A stretch of DNA of 64,000 bases from Polaribacter sp. Z022 (GCF_023555495.1 NZ_JALCZO010000002.1:558001-622000); one strand, 5' to 3'; shown: positions 52,904 through 62,203, counted from the stretch's first letter. Notes: generated from the sequence alone by a model not told the origin. Numbers and translations: made by a program.

Positions 52904-54991
52904 TTATTCTGTTTTTACAGCTTGTCTTGTTGCTGTAACTTTACTTAATAATCTTTTTAAAATCAATATAATAGTTTCTTGGTTTTCTAAAGTAGCATCA
53001 CCTAAACTATTGGTTATAGTTTCATTTATTATTAAAGTTGGAGGGGTAGTATAGTTAAGAGAACTATTAATTGCTTCAATTTTTACTAATAATCGTTCTG
53101 TAATTTTTAATATTTCTTGCTGATTTAGTTCTGTACCTAAATCAATTAAATCAATATCTAGTCTTACATAATTTATATCTTCTTCTGGTATTATTTCTTT
53201 AAATAAATTAGGACCTTCAGATAATATATCTACATGAATTTCAATTCCGTTTGTAGGTACTGTACTTGGTACTAAAAAATGACATTTAAAAAGTGTAGTT
53301 TCTGGTGACGAAAAATAAATTTTAGAAAGGTCGTCTTTATTTATTATTGCTACATCGTTTGTTGTTCCTTGATTCCATCTTAAATGTACAAACTTGTTTA
53401 CACCATTACTATCAATATAACCATGTTCTAATGTAGCACCATTGCTAACTGTAATATTTGCAGTTGTTTTAATGCCTTTAAATTTATTTGTAGTAACTAA
53501 TGTGTTAGATTTTATTGTAATGGTTTTGGTATCTGTGTTTACTGTAAAAATTGAGTTTGCTGCTGCATCTACCACTAAATTATAATCGCCAATATCTAAC
53601 AAAGAATTTTCGTTTATCATTAGTAATTTATTAATACTTGGTATTTCTAAATTGGTTTGATTTATTTGTTTCCAATATTTTGCATAATCATATAATTGAC
53701 CAAGATTTTCTATTGAAGTATAACCAGCAACTACAGCAACATCTTTTTCTGTAATACTTGTATCTTCAAACATTGTCCAATCGTAAGTTAATTTACTAGT
53801 TCCTTTTAATTTTTGAATAGATTTTGTTAGTACTTTGTTATAATGATAAAAATAAATATCAAATTCATCATCTGTATTGTTGTTTTTACTTCTTCTATCA
53901 AAAACTACGGTTCCAGTATTTAAATGATTAACAACACCAGTAAGTATTTCTGTTGTAGAAATTAATCCACTAGAATTTGATGTTTTAAAGTAAGTTCTGT
54001 CATCAGAAAAAGTATAACCATTACCATTAACTCTTTGATTGTTATTGGTATCTCTAATAAACATTTTTGCATTTTGTATTGGTAAACCATTATCATCTAT
54101 AATTGTAGGTTCTATTTCTTTTGTTATTTGCCAAGTACCTGTAGAATTTCCATTACCAATTAAATGTTCTTGTATAATTAAATTTGTACCACTAGCAGAA
54201 TTTATAATTTTCCCTTTTTTATACTGCCAAAGACCCAAGTCTAATCTATTTCCTCTTCCACCTCCAGAATAATCTCTTAGAGTATATTCTGTGTTAGGAG
54301 AATTAACGCTAAAACTAATTCCTTCATCTGCAATAGTAGGAGTGTAGCCATCAAATTTAATTGGAGATCCAATCATAGTCATTGCATATTTTACCATTTT
54401 AAAATTGACTGCTGTTAAGTTATTAGAAAATTGTCTTATTTGATATTGTGGATGTGGGGTAGCTAATAATTCTATTCTTCCATCTTGAATATTTACTGTA
54501 GAATTTGTGTAAAATTTTATTGAAGATGAACATTCAATTCCACCACCTTGCATATTAAAAGTACCAGAATCACTTACATCTAATGAAAAATTTGCACAAC
54601 AGTCATTTCTATCAAAAGTTGTTCTAATTGCAGTTCTTTGTAAATAGGATGTAAAACCATTAATAGTTTCAAAATCTTCTATATTTAAAGTTCCATTTAC
54701 TTTTACAATACTTCTTGGAGCAGAAACACCAATTATTAAAATTTCTTTTGAAGCATCTATAGTAAGATTTCCATTAATAATTAATTGTCTATTACCAATA
54801 CTATAAATAGTATATTCTGAATCTGTGCCTAAACCAACTTGAACAATATTAACACCAGAAATTCCTACCAATCCTGATAAATCTAAATCAGTATTTGTTT
54901 GTGTTATAGTTGTAGAACTTGTTAATGTAAATGTAGCTTGTACATACAATGTAACTGTAAAAAACAAAAATGTAAGTAATCTTTTTTTCAT
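52904..54991 (-). CDS. Large exported surface protein
   Basis: 695 residues with a signal peptide (MKKRLLTFLFFTVTLYVQATF). The first 250 residues look like a repetitive beta structure with short Asn/Thr/Gly-rich strands (INGNLTIDASKEILIIGVSAPRSIVKVNGTLNI, STVNIQDGRIELL), as in right-handed beta-helix adhesins. A middle region (about 280-400) has Asn/Asp-rich turns. The C-terminal 100 residues are more helical and charged (NQQEILKITERLLVKIEAI). No T9SS sorting tail is seen. It is the last of six exported proteins and 16 bases after the preceding gene. Surface adhesin is the best guess. Confidence 0.6.
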   Translation of the reverse strand: MKKRLLTFLFFTVTLYVQATFTLTSSTTITQTNTDLDLSGLVGISGVNIVQVGLGTDSEYTIYSIGNRQLIINGNLTIDASKEILIIGVSAPRSIVKVNGTLNIEDFETINGFTSYLQRTAIRTTFDRNDCCANFSLDVSDSGTFNMQGGGIECSSSIKFYTNSTVNIQDGRIELLATPHPQYQIRQFSNNLTAVNFKMVKYAMTMIGSPIKFDGYTPTIADEGISFSVNSPNTEYTLRDYSGGGRGNRLDLGLWQYKKGKIINSASGTNLIIQEHLIGNGNSTGTWQITKEIEPTIIDDNGLPIQNAKMFIRDTNNNQRVNGNGYTFSDDRTYFKTSNSSGLISTTEILTGVVNHLNTGTVVFDRRSKNNNTDDEFDIYFYHYNKVLTKSIQKLKGTSKLTYDWTMFEDTSITEKDVAVVAGYTSIENLGQLYDYAKYWKQINQTNLEIPSINKLLMINENSLLDIGDYNLVVDAAANSIFTVNTDTKTITIKSNTLVTTNKFKGIKTTANITVSNGATLEHGYIDSNGVNKFVHLRWNQGTTNDVAIINKDDLSKIYFSSPETTLFKCHFLVPSTVPTNGIEIHVDILSEGPNLFKEIIPEEDINYVRLDIDLIDLGTELNQQEILKITERLLVKIEAINSSLNYTTPPTLIINETITNSLGDATLENQETIILILKRLLSKVTATRQAVKTE

Positions 54992-55007
54992 TTTAATGTT
55001 TTATAAA

Positions 55008-55649
55008 TTAATACGTTAAACTAGCACAAACAGCTAAACTTGTAGGTTGTGTGGATTGACTAGGATTGTTATTTATAGTAGCAACATCTTCTACATTTAT
55101 ATCATTTTTATTGTAACGAATTACTTTCCAATTACCATTAACAATTAATGATACATATCTATAATTATCGTTAGAAGAATCTGCATCATCATCACCATCA
55201 AAAATGAGTTCGTTCTTTACAGAATTATAAGCAATAGGTTTCCATGTATTTTCTGATCTTAAATAGGCATTGTTATTTCCAGAACTATAAAGTAACATTC
55301 CATCTGTAGGAGTTGTTATTTCTGATGTACTTGTTTCTGTTGGTAGAATTAAAGCTAGTTTTTGAGAATTAGTTAAATCTAATAACAACTCAACTTTAGT
55401 ATTAACTAGTTTCCAATTTGTACCATCGTAAATTTTGGTTTTAATTTTATCTATAATTGTATTGTCAAACCAAATATCACCTAATAATGCAGTTTCTGGA
55501 GCAGTTTCTGAAGTTGTAACTTTATTATTTATAATTGTTTTTAAGGTTCCTTTATTATCTATGATTCTTACTTTTTGTGCAAAACTTATTTGTATGCTAT
55601 TTGCACACAGAATCAATATTAGAATTTTTAAGATTCCTTTATAAAACAT
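55008..55649 (-). CDS. Exported modular protein of the surface cluster (55.0 kb)
   Basis: 213 residues with a signal peptide (MFYKGILKILILILCANSIQISFAQ). It contains KVRIIDNKGTLKTIINN, closely matching RVIDNKGTKKFLQV in the neighbour at 55798, then LLGDIWFDNTI and TKIYDGTNWKLV, matching VGDQVWNKT and EVYDGTNWVSI in the protein at 56630. A second similar segment is KVILLDL...YLRSENTWKPIAYN. So it is built from the same display modules. It lacks the tail-fibre-like C-terminus. A hairpin terminator separates it from the gene upstream. Confidence 0.6.
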   Translation of the reverse strand: MFYKGILKILILILCANSIQISFAQKVRIIDNKGTLKTIINNKVTTSETAPETALLGDIWFDNTIIDKIKTKIYDGTNWKLVNTKVELLLDLTNSQKLALILPTETSTSEITTPTDGMLLYSSGNNNAYLRSENTWKPIAYNSVKNELIFDGDDDADSSNDNYRYVSLIVNGNWKVIRYNKNDINVEDVATINNNPSQSTQPTSLAVCASLTY

Positions 55650-55690
55650 TGTTCTTTATTTAATCTTATAAATAAAAAATTAATGTGATT

Positions 55691-55755
55691 AAAAAACATA
55701 TAATTTAGGAGAGTGAATTTGTATATTAATTAACTCTCCTAAATAAATTATATGA
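55691..55755 (-). terminator. Long hairpin with T run between two surface-protein genes
   Basis: ACTCTCCTAAAT pairs with ATTTAGGAGAGT and TATATG with CATATA, broken by one 4-base bulge (AAAT), around an 18-base loop. On the minus strand T6 follows the stem, so it reads as a terminator or attenuator for the transcript from 55798. Confidence 0.7.
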
Positions 55756-55797
55756 TTAAACATAAAAACATAACTTTTTGTAGGTTCGTATTTTAAT

Positions 55798-56541
55798 TTA
55801 GTAAATCCATTGCACTTCAATAAGATCACCAGCATAAGTAGTCCAATCATTTGGTGCTGTAGCACTTACATTAAGTGTTATAGTATCATCTGCAGTAAGT
55901 GAATAATCTACAGAAGCTCTAAGTTTTGCTCCATTTCTGTATACAGAAATTTTATTTATAGAGGTTCCCATTGCTAAACCTGTTGCAGTTACTGTAAGGT
56001 TTCCATCTGCAGCTATAGAAAATTCTGCACGACCTGCAGTAATTAAATTTGTAGCTAATAATTTTTTTGTTTCACCTGTAGCTTCATCTCTAATTAAAAC
56101 TGTCCAACCAGTTCCAGTACCTCCATGAGAACTTGCATCTGAAGCTGTAGATGCTATAGCAGCAGTTGTTGCTTCACCAGCAGTTAATGTAGGACTCAAT
56201 AATTTAATTCCATCTAAAGCAAATATTCTATTTGTTGCATCTATGTAAGTACTATCTGTTAAAGTACCACCTAATTGCCAAGTAGAAATAATACCACCAT
56301 CTGTAGTTGTATCTGTTAACAGTGTTATACCATTTTTAACTTGTAAGAATTTTTTAGTTCCTTTATTGTCAATAACTCTAATGGTTCCATTTAATACAGA
56401 AGATTTACTTACATCTTCTTTTTTACCTATTTTGGTTGTTCCATCTGTTTCTGTTGCATCTCCTGTTACTTGTTGTGCTTGTACGTTATAACTAATTATC
56501 ATTATTATGCTAATAGCTACTAATTTTATATATTTTTTCAT
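55798..56541 (-). CDS. Exported protein with tail-fibre-like C-terminal module
   Basis: 247 residues with a signal peptide (MKKYIKLVAISIIMIISYNVQAQ). Segments: RVIDNKGTKKFLQVKNGI; LGGTLTDSTYIDATNRIFALDG, a pattern frequent in Bacteroidota surface and tail-fibre-like proteins; VLIRDEATGETKKLLATN; and a C-terminal module (residues ~185-247) with INKISVYRNGAKLRASVDYSLTADDTITLN...YAGDLIEVQW. The last resembles the phage tail-fibre end domain (VxVYxNGxxLxxxxDYT...GDxIEV). Its codon use is somewhat richer in GC than the neighbours. Function unknown; a display or binding role is inferred. Confidence 0.6.
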   Translation of the reverse strand: MKKYIKLVAISIIMIISYNVQAQQVTGDATETDGTTKIGKKEDVSKSSVLNGTIRVIDNKGTKKFLQVKNGITLLTDTTTDGGIISTWQLGGTLTDSTYIDATNRIFALDGIKLLSPTLTAGEATTAAIASTASDASSHGGTGTGWTVLIRDEATGETKKLLATNLITAGRAEFSIAADGNLTVTATGLAMGTSINKISVYRNGAKLRASVDYSLTADDTITLNVSATAPNDWTTYAGDLIEVQWIY

Positions 56542-56629
56542 TTTATAATTTTTAATTTGTTTATACTTTTTAATAAATCGTCATTTTTTGTTTCTCATAC
56601 TTTGTAGGGTTTAAGGGTTTATATTAAGT

Positions 56630-57766
56630 TTAGAATAATTGTACTATTCTAATTTTATCGTTTTTATAACATATAGCTTCTGGTTCTAATTTTATAGTTG
56701 TACTATTAATAGCTGTAAAATTTATTAGAACTCCATTTCTATATACATCTATATTTTCTGTATTTGTAAAATTTAAAGGAATTGTAAATTCAAGTTGTCC
56801 ATCTTTAGCAAGAATTACTACTTGTTTTTGTTGAGAAACTTGAATTAAGTTTTTCTTTTTTAAAACGCCTGTATTTTTATCAATGACAACAACTAAGTCT
56901 TCATTATTAACACTGTTTTGTAAACCCTCAATAGCTAATGTGTTTGTATTGTTGGTTGTAATTTTTGTAGGTTCTGTTAATTTACCTCCTAATTTTATGA
57001 TGTTCTCTTTTTGTTGAAGTCCGTTTAAAACTTTTGTTGTTATAGAAACCCAATTTGTACCATCGTAAACTTCAATACATTTTAATGTTTTATTCCAAAC
57101 TTGATCTCCAACAACCGGATTTTGAAACTTTTTAGTTCTTGCAGAATCATCTGTAACAACTAAAAGTCCTAATTCATTAGAATTATCATAATCATCATTT
57201 ACAGGTACCCAATTTGTGTTGTTCCAAATTAATAAAGTAGGATTTCTATTTTTACCGAATTTTGTATGCCAAATTAATTCTCCTATATTATGAGGTGGTG
57301 TTAGATCTTCTAAGGAATTTACTATTTTAATATTTCTATCTCCATTAATTTTGTGAGGTATATATAATATCTTTTGAGAATCTAAAAAGACAAAACCTTC
57401 ATCATTACTAAGAATATTTAATTCTACATTTAAATATTTTAGTTTACCATCCCAAATAATATCTCCAAAAGTGAAGTTTATTGGAGTTCCTTCTCCAACA
57501 ATAAGAGAAACCATTCCATTTTCTTCAGTAATAATATTATGTTCTTCTACATATTCTATTCCTGTTTCGTTAGTAATTGTAAAACGAAGAATAATATTTT
57601 CTGAACCTAAAGGAATACTATTTCCTGTTACATCTGTTCCTGGTATTTGTATTTCTTCATTATTTAAAATTAATGCTTGATAATTAAACCCAGGAGTTTG
57701 ACTAAGTACAATTGTACTAGTTAATAAAAACAGATAAAGCCCAATTTTTTTAATAAAATCCTCCAT
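56630..57766 (-). CDS. Exported modular protein with tail-fibre-like C-terminus
   Basis: 378 residues with a signal peptide (KKIGLYLFLLTSTIVLSQ). The N-terminal 130 residues have GFNYQALILNNEEIQIPG, NIILRFTITNETGIEYVEEHNI and GMVSLIVGEGTPINFTFGDIIWDG, a pattern common in Bacteroidota surface proteins. The middle has three W-containing modules (IGELIWH...NNTNWVPVND; VGDQVWNKTLKCIEVYDGTNWVSITT), then LGGKLTEPTKITTNNTNTLAIEG. The end (~315-378) has ENIDVYRNGVLINF...NDKIRIVQLF. It overlaps the barrel gene upstream by 17 bases. It shares its C-terminal half with the protein at 55798. Confidence 0.65.
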   Translation of the reverse strand: MEDFIKKIGLYLFLLTSTIVLSQTPGFNYQALILNNEEIQIPGTDVTGNSIPLGSENIILRFTITNETGIEYVEEHNIITEENGMVSLIVGEGTPINFTFGDIIWDGKLKYLNVELNILSNDEGFVFLDSQKILYIPHKINGDRNIKIVNSLEDLTPPHNIGELIWHTKFGKNRNPTLLIWNNTNWVPVNDDYDNSNELGLLVVTDDSARTKKFQNPVVGDQVWNKTLKCIEVYDGTNWVSITTKVLNGLQQKENIIKLGGKLTEPTKITTNNTNTLAIEGLQNSVNNEDLVVVIDKNTGVLKKKNLIQVSQQKQVVILAKDGQLEFTIPLNFTNTENIDVYRNGVLINFTAINSTTIKLEPEAICYKNDKIRIVQLF

Positions 57767-58439
57767 GACATCTGTTTTTATAATTATTTATACTAAATGA
57801 GATTCCAAATGAAATAGAATTTGTACGAAAAGTATATTTTTCTTCTACATTACTGTCTTGATTGTATTCCCTAAAACTATCTGCAGTACTAAAGCTTATG
57901 TAAGTAGCTATTTCATCTGAAATTATATATTCTACACTTACACCTTTATGAAAACGAATAAAAGTTTTATCGAAAGTATTATCATTAAAAATGTCATTTA
58001 CAACATCATTGTATGCATTTGTACCTGTAATTAACCAATCATGAGAAAGATGAGAGTGTACTTGAATTTTAAAAAAAGGTTCATTAATTACAGCAAAATT
58101 AAATCCGGTTTTTAAACCAAAAGAAGTTAAGTTATATGTTAAAGGAACACACTCTTTACCAGTTGTAAAACCCGTAATAATTTTATATTTATTATAACTA
58201 ATACCAGATTCCCATTTTAATCGATTTTTATAAATGTCTAATTTATAGCCACTTTCTATAAAAAACTCAAATAATTTATAATACGTTAATTTTAAGGTGT
58301 TTGCACCTTTGTTATTAACATAATCTTTAAAGTAAGCATTTTCTATACCTGTTTCTAAGTACACTTGTTGGCTATTTACTTCTAAAAAAAGAAAAGTAAA
58401 AAGTATTAAGAATCTATATTTAGCTTTAATTTTTAACAT
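57750..58439 (-). CDS. Exported outer-membrane barrel protein of the surface cluster
   Basis: 229 residues with a signal peptide (FLILFTFLFLEVNSQ). Alternating strands are rich in aromatic residues (VYLETGIENAYFKDYV, LKLTYYKLFEFFIESGYKLDI, WESGISYNKYKIITGF, TSFGLKTGFNFAVIN), and the pattern SISFGISFSIN near the C-terminus fits an outer-membrane barrel of eight to ten strands. It could anchor or export the neighbouring surface proteins, in the way PorP/SprF-like barrels accompany T9SS substrates. It is not clearly a member of that family. Its end overlaps the next gene by 17 bases. Confidence 0.65.
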   Translation of the reverse strand: MLKIKAKYRFLILFTFLFLEVNSQQVYLETGIENAYFKDYVNNKGANTLKLTYYKLFEFFIESGYKLDIYKNRLKWESGISYNKYKIITGFTTGKECVPLTYNLTSFGLKTGFNFAVINEPFFKIQVHSHLSHDWLITGTNAYNDVVNDIFNDNTFDKTFIRFHKGVSVEYIISDEIATYISFSTADSFREYNQDSNVEEKYTFRTNSISFGISFSINNYKNRCHGGFY

Positions 58440-58443
58440 ATAA

Positions 58444-58968
58444 TTATTCTGCTTTTAAAATTTTATTAGTTGATGAAATTTTTCCACTTTGAATTTCAAT
58501 CAAATAAGTACCTAGACTATAATTTTTCATAGAAATTAAAATCTTGTCTGTTGGGTTATATTTTTTATTAGCGTGTACTTTTCCATTTATATCAAAAATT
58601 CTGATATAAACATTATGGGTAGTTTTTTTAGCGAAATCAATTTTTATGTAGTCTATAAAAGGATTTGGAGATATTACAAAGTCTAAAGTTTCTTTAAAGA
58701 AATCCTTATTTGTATTGTCTAATTTTAAACTTATGTTATTGTTTAAAAAGCCTTCTTGTACTGTTATTAGCTTAACTTTTTTTATGCCAATTATTCCAGT
58801 TTGTCCAATACTTTGTTGAATATTGTATTTATTGTTACTTGTGTAAACTGTAGTAGATCCAACAAAAGTTAAAGTTGCTCTTTGTACAGAGTACTTTTTT
58901 ATTGTTGATTGCTGTGAGTATGCAAAACAATGACAAATAAATAAAAATAATAGGGAGAAATTTTTCAT
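58444..58968 (-). CDS. Secreted protein with T9SS type A sorting domain
   Basis: 174 residues. A signal peptide (MKNFSLLFLFICHCFAYSQ) is followed by a short NKYNIQQSIGQTGIIGIKKVKLITVQEGFLNN segment typical of small flavobacterial T9SS proteins. The C-terminal sorting domain (~residues 90-174) reads LDFVISPNPFIDYIKIDF...VYIRIFDINGKVHANKKY...KNYSLGTYLIEIQSGKISSTNKILK, the standard PNP...GxY.(V/I)x(I/V) order. It heads the cluster on this strand, 4 bases before the barrel gene, and would be exported by the type IX system and attached to the cell surface. Confidence 0.85.
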   Translation of the reverse strand: MKNFSLLFLFICHCFAYSQQSTIKKYSVQRATLTFVGSTTVYTSNNKYNIQQSIGQTGIIGIKKVKLITVQEGFLNNNISLKLDNTNKDFFKETLDFVISPNPFIDYIKIDFAKKTTHNVYIRIFDINGKVHANKKYNPTDKILISMKNYSLGTYLIEIQSGKISSTNKILKAE

Positions 58969-59166
58969 TTATAGATGCTGTTTGTTCTACTATAAATGTA
59001 AATAAGATACTAAGGTAACTCAATAGGTAAATTTCTTATTCTACTTATTATTTAAAAAATAAAAGAACAGAATACATAATTTTAAAAGAGTAGTATAACT
59101 ATAAATACCAATTTAAAAATTATTGTGTTTAAATTGATATTTAATAATATATAAATGAATTGTAAT

Positions 59167-60663
59167 TTAAATATAAACAGATATGGTTAAAAATAATATA
59201 GATACTAATGCTAAAATTATAACCAAAGGAATTATAAATTTTAACCATTTGTTATATCCAACATTAACAATTGCTAATGAAGCTAAAATTAAACCTGTAG
59301 GGTTTATAAAACTAAACAAACCAACTCCTAAAAGATAAGCATTTACAACATGTTCTCTACCTAAAGATACAGTATCTGCTAAAGGAGACATTATAGGCAT
59401 TGTTAAAACTGCCATACCAGATGAAGAAGGAATAAAAAATGACAATCCACTATACACAAACATTGTAGAGTTTATAAAAAGCCCCTTGTTCATTCCATCA
59501 GTAAAAGAACTAGAATAATATAATAATGTATCACTTATTAAACCATCTTCCATTAAAATAGTAACACCTCTTGCTAAACCAATTATAAAAGCAACACTTA
59601 ATAACTCATTAGCTCCTTTAATAAAAGTATTTACAAAAACGGTTTCATTTATTTTATAAATAAAACCTATTAAAACAGCACCAACAAAGAAAACACCTGT
59701 CATTTCTAAAAACCACCATTCTAAATTTACAACACCATAAACCATTATTATAAAACAAGTAATAAAAATAGTTAAGACCAACTTTAATTGTAATGTAAAG
59801 TTGATGCTTTCTGTAGAAGTCTTAAAAGAAAACATTTTTTCAATACTATCTTTTTGATCATAAATAATAGATTTTGAAGGATCTTTTTTTACTTTTTGAG
59901 CATATCTAATAATATATGCAATACAGATTATTAATCCTGTTAAAAGCATTATTACTCTTCCATTTATACCTGTAGTCCAATTTATTCCTGCAGAGTTTGA
60001 TGCTATTATAGTACTAAATGGATTTGTAGTAGAAACCATTGTACCTATAGTACTACCAATATAAATACAAGCCAAAGCTACAATTGCATCGTATTTTGCT
60101 GCAATAAAAATTGGAATTAAAATAGGGTAGAAGGCAATTGTTTCTTCTGCTAAACCAAATGTAGTTCCTCCTAATGCAATTAATGAAGTTACTGCAATAA
60201 TTAAAATATATTCTTTTCCTTTAAGTAAGTTAGACAGTCTTGTTATACCTGCTTCAAAAGCACCAGTATAATTTACAATGGCAACCAAACCTCCTATAAA
60301 TAAAACTAAAATTATAATATCTGCAACTGCAATTATTCCTTTTAAAGGCGCTAAAATAAATTCTTTAAAACCTTGTGGTCTTGCTTCTAATTTTTGATAG
60401 GTTCCAGGAATACTAATTGCTTTATAAATTGCTCCTGATGTAAATTTTTCTAAAGGGATTTTAACACCTAAACCATCTAAAGTTTTTTGAGATGCTTCTA
60501 AAGTAATAGAATTTTCTAAACTGGTTTTTACAAATGAATTTTCTTCTTTATTATATGCTAATCTATCATATTGTCCAGAAGGAATACACCAAGTTAACAA
60601 AGCTACAAAAGCAGCAATTAAAAGTAAAACAGATTGTGCACTAGGAAACTTTATTTTTTTCAT
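59167..60663 (-). CDS. YfcC-family membrane transporter
   Basis: 498 residues with about twelve membrane helices. The conserved YfcC/ArgT-like regions are visible: LLIAAFVALLTWCIPSGQYDRL at the N-terminus, IIILVLFIGGLVAIVNYTGAFEAGI, ALGGTTFGLAEETIAFYPILIPIFIAAKYDAIVALACIYIGSTIGTMVSTTNPFSTIIASNSAGI and FIIGLARGVTILMEDGLISDTLL, SGLSFFIPSSSGMAVLTMPIMSPLAD. The family is related to dicarboxylate and arginine/ornithine carriers; substrate here is unknown. It is monocistronic. Confidence 0.88.
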   Translation of the reverse strand: MKKIKFPSAQSVLLLIAAFVALLTWCIPSGQYDRLAYNKEENSFVKTSLENSITLEASQKTLDGLGVKIPLEKFTSGAIYKAISIPGTYQKLEARPQGFKEFILAPLKGIIAVADIIILVLFIGGLVAIVNYTGAFEAGITRLSNLLKGKEYILIIAVTSLIALGGTTFGLAEETIAFYPILIPIFIAAKYDAIVALACIYIGSTIGTMVSTTNPFSTIIASNSAGINWTTGINGRVIMLLTGLIICIAYIIRYAQKVKKDPSKSIIYDQKDSIEKMFSFKTSTESINFTLQLKLVLTIFITCFIIMVYGVVNLEWWFLEMTGVFFVGAVLIGFIYKINETVFVNTFIKGANELLSVAFIIGLARGVTILMEDGLISDTLLYYSSSFTDGMNKGLFINSTMFVYSGLSFFIPSSSGMAVLTMPIMSPLADTVSLGREHVVNAYLLGVGLFSFINPTGLILASLAIVNVGYNKWLKFIIPLVIILALVSILFLTISVYI

Positions 60664-60708
60664 CTTTAAAATCTACTTAAGGCTTTAAAGATACTATTTT
60701 CAACCCTA

Positions 60709-61197
60709 TTATTTAGTTACTTTATATGGAATAAATTTTAATGCAACCCCATTTATACAATGTCTTTTCCCTGTTGTTTCTTGTGGTCCATCATCAAAAG
60801 AATGCCCTAAATGACTACCACAAGTATTGCATTTTAATTCTGTTCTTGCATACCCTATTTTATAATCTATATCTAATTCTACATTCTCTTTAATTGCTCT
60901 ATCAAAAGATGGCCATCCAGAACCAGAATTATATTTATGTTCAGATTTATATAGAGGAGTTTCACATGCTTTACAAGTATAAATTCCCTTCCTTTTATTT
61001 TGATTTAATTCACTAGAAAAAGCTCTTTCTGTTCCTGCTTCTCGTAAAACATTATACTCTAAAGGTGTAAGTTGTTTTTTCCATTCAGCATCCGTTTTTT
61101 CAATTTTATATATTTTATTTTTAATTGATGAATTTTGTGAGTTACAAGAATAATTGATTAAAAAAAGAATAATTACGAAAGTGAAAATATTTTTCAT
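60709..61197 (-). CDS. msrB: Peptide-methionine (R)-S-oxide reductase, lipoprotein form
   Basis: Repairs methionine-R-sulfoxide in proteins. I start it at 61197 (MKNIFTFVIILFLINYSC), which gives a lipoprotein signal with Cys18, rather than at an upstream ATG at 61347 whose first 50 codons look unlike a protein. The domain has WKKQLTPLEYNVLREAGTERAFSSEL, zinc pairs CKAC and CNTC, GSGWPSFDRAI, and the catalytic GKRHCINGVALKF (resolving/catalytic Cys). At 162 residues it is a single-domain MsrB facing the periplasm or outer membrane. It is divergent from the M48 protease gene. Confidence 0.92.
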   Translation of the reverse strand: MKNIFTFVIILFLINYSCNSQNSSIKNKIYKIEKTDAEWKKQLTPLEYNVLREAGTERAFSSELNQNKRKGIYTCKACETPLYKSEHKYNSGSGWPSFDRAIKENVELDIDYKIGYARTELKCNTCGSHLGHSFDDGPQETTGKRHCINGVALKFIPYKVTK

Positions 61198-61387
61198 ATT
61201 TAAATAGATTGCATGTTTTTTTTTTTGACGAATAATATTTAAAGAAATTACAAAATAAAAGTTTCTAATTACTTTTATTTTTTTGATAAAATTAGAATAT
61301 GTAGTTTTATATGATGCAAATTTTATTATAATAGTGACAATTTGCATAATATTGTGTCTTAAAAATAGTGATTAAAAATAAATATAG

Positions 61388-62203
61388 ATGAAAAAAATAG
61401 TTGTTTTAGTTTTTGTAGCTTTCCTTTTTGTAGAATGTAGTACAGTACCAATTACAGGTAGAAAACGTGTTAATTTTGTAAGTGATGCTCAAGTTTTACC
61501 AGCAAGTTTTGCACAATACAAAGGTTTTTTAGAAGAAAATAAATTGTCTACTAATAAAGCAATGAGTAATCAGATTAAAGAAGTTGGTAAAAATATTTCT
61601 GCAGCTGTAGATCGTTTTATGAGAGCTAATAATATGGTAACAGAAGCAGATTCTTACAAATGGGAATTTAATTTAATTGAAGATAAAACTGTAAATGCTT
61701 GGTGTATGCCAGGAGGTAAGGTAGTTTTTTATACAGGTATAATGCCAATTTGTAAAAATGTAGATGGAGTAGCTGCTGTAATGGGGCATGAAGTAGCTCA
61801 TGCTTTTGCAAAACATGGACAAGAAAGAATGTCTCAAGGGCAATTACAACAATTAGGAGGTGTTGCTGTAGCATTAGGTACATCTAATAAAGATGCTAAA
61901 ACTAGAGCAATTTGGAATACAGCATTTGGTATTGGTTCTGGTTTAGGAATGTTAAAATTTAGTAGAGTTCATGAACAAGAAGCAGATAGGTTAGGGTTGG
62001 TTTTTATGTTAATGGCTGGTTATAATGGTACAGAAGCTGCTGAGGTTTGGGTTAGAATGAGTAACTTATCTAAAGGGAAATCTCAACCAGAAATTTTAAG
62101 TACACACCCTTCTAATGAAGCTAGAATACAAGATTTAAAAACGTATTTACCAACAGCTAAAAAATATGCTGCTCAATATAATGCAAAAGGAATTGTAAAA
62201 TAA
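61388..62203 (+). CDS. M48-family metalloprotease lipoprotein
   Basis: 271 residues, LoiP/YggG-like. A signal with a lipobox-like end (FLFVECSTVPITGR, Cys17) is followed by NFVSDAQVLPASFAQY, WEFNLIEDKTVNAWCMPGGKVVFYTGIM, the zinc motif VMGHEVAHAFAKHGQERMSQ (residues ~133-146; HEVAH) and the third ligand in SRVHEQEADRLGLVFMLMAGY. It ends with STHPSNEARIQDLKTYLP, the typical M48 tail. It likely degrades or processes outer-membrane proteins in the periplasm. A terminator follows 33 bases after its stop. Confidence 0.93.
   Translation: MKKIVVLVFVAFLFVECSTVPITGRKRVNFVSDAQVLPASFAQYKGFLEENKLSTNKAMSNQIKEVGKNISAAVDRFMRANNMVTEADSYKWEFNLIEDKTVNAWCMPGGKVVFYTGIMPICKNVDGVAAVMGHEVAHAFAKHGQERMSQGQLQQLGGVAVALGTSNKDAKTRAIWNTAFGIGSGLGMLKFSRVHEQEADRLGLVFMLMAGYNGTEAAEVWVRMSNLSKGKSQPEILSTHPSNEARIQDLKTYLPTAKKYAAQYNAKGIVK

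Noticed and set aside
52904..58968. Prophage remnant
   Set aside because: Two proteins have tail-fibre-like ends, but there is no capsid, tail, integrase or lysis gene and every protein has a secretion signal.
61198..61347. Upstream start for msrB at 61347
   Set aside because: The extra 50 codons are Lys/Ile/Tyr-rich without a signal, while Met at 61197 gives a clean lipoprotein signal.
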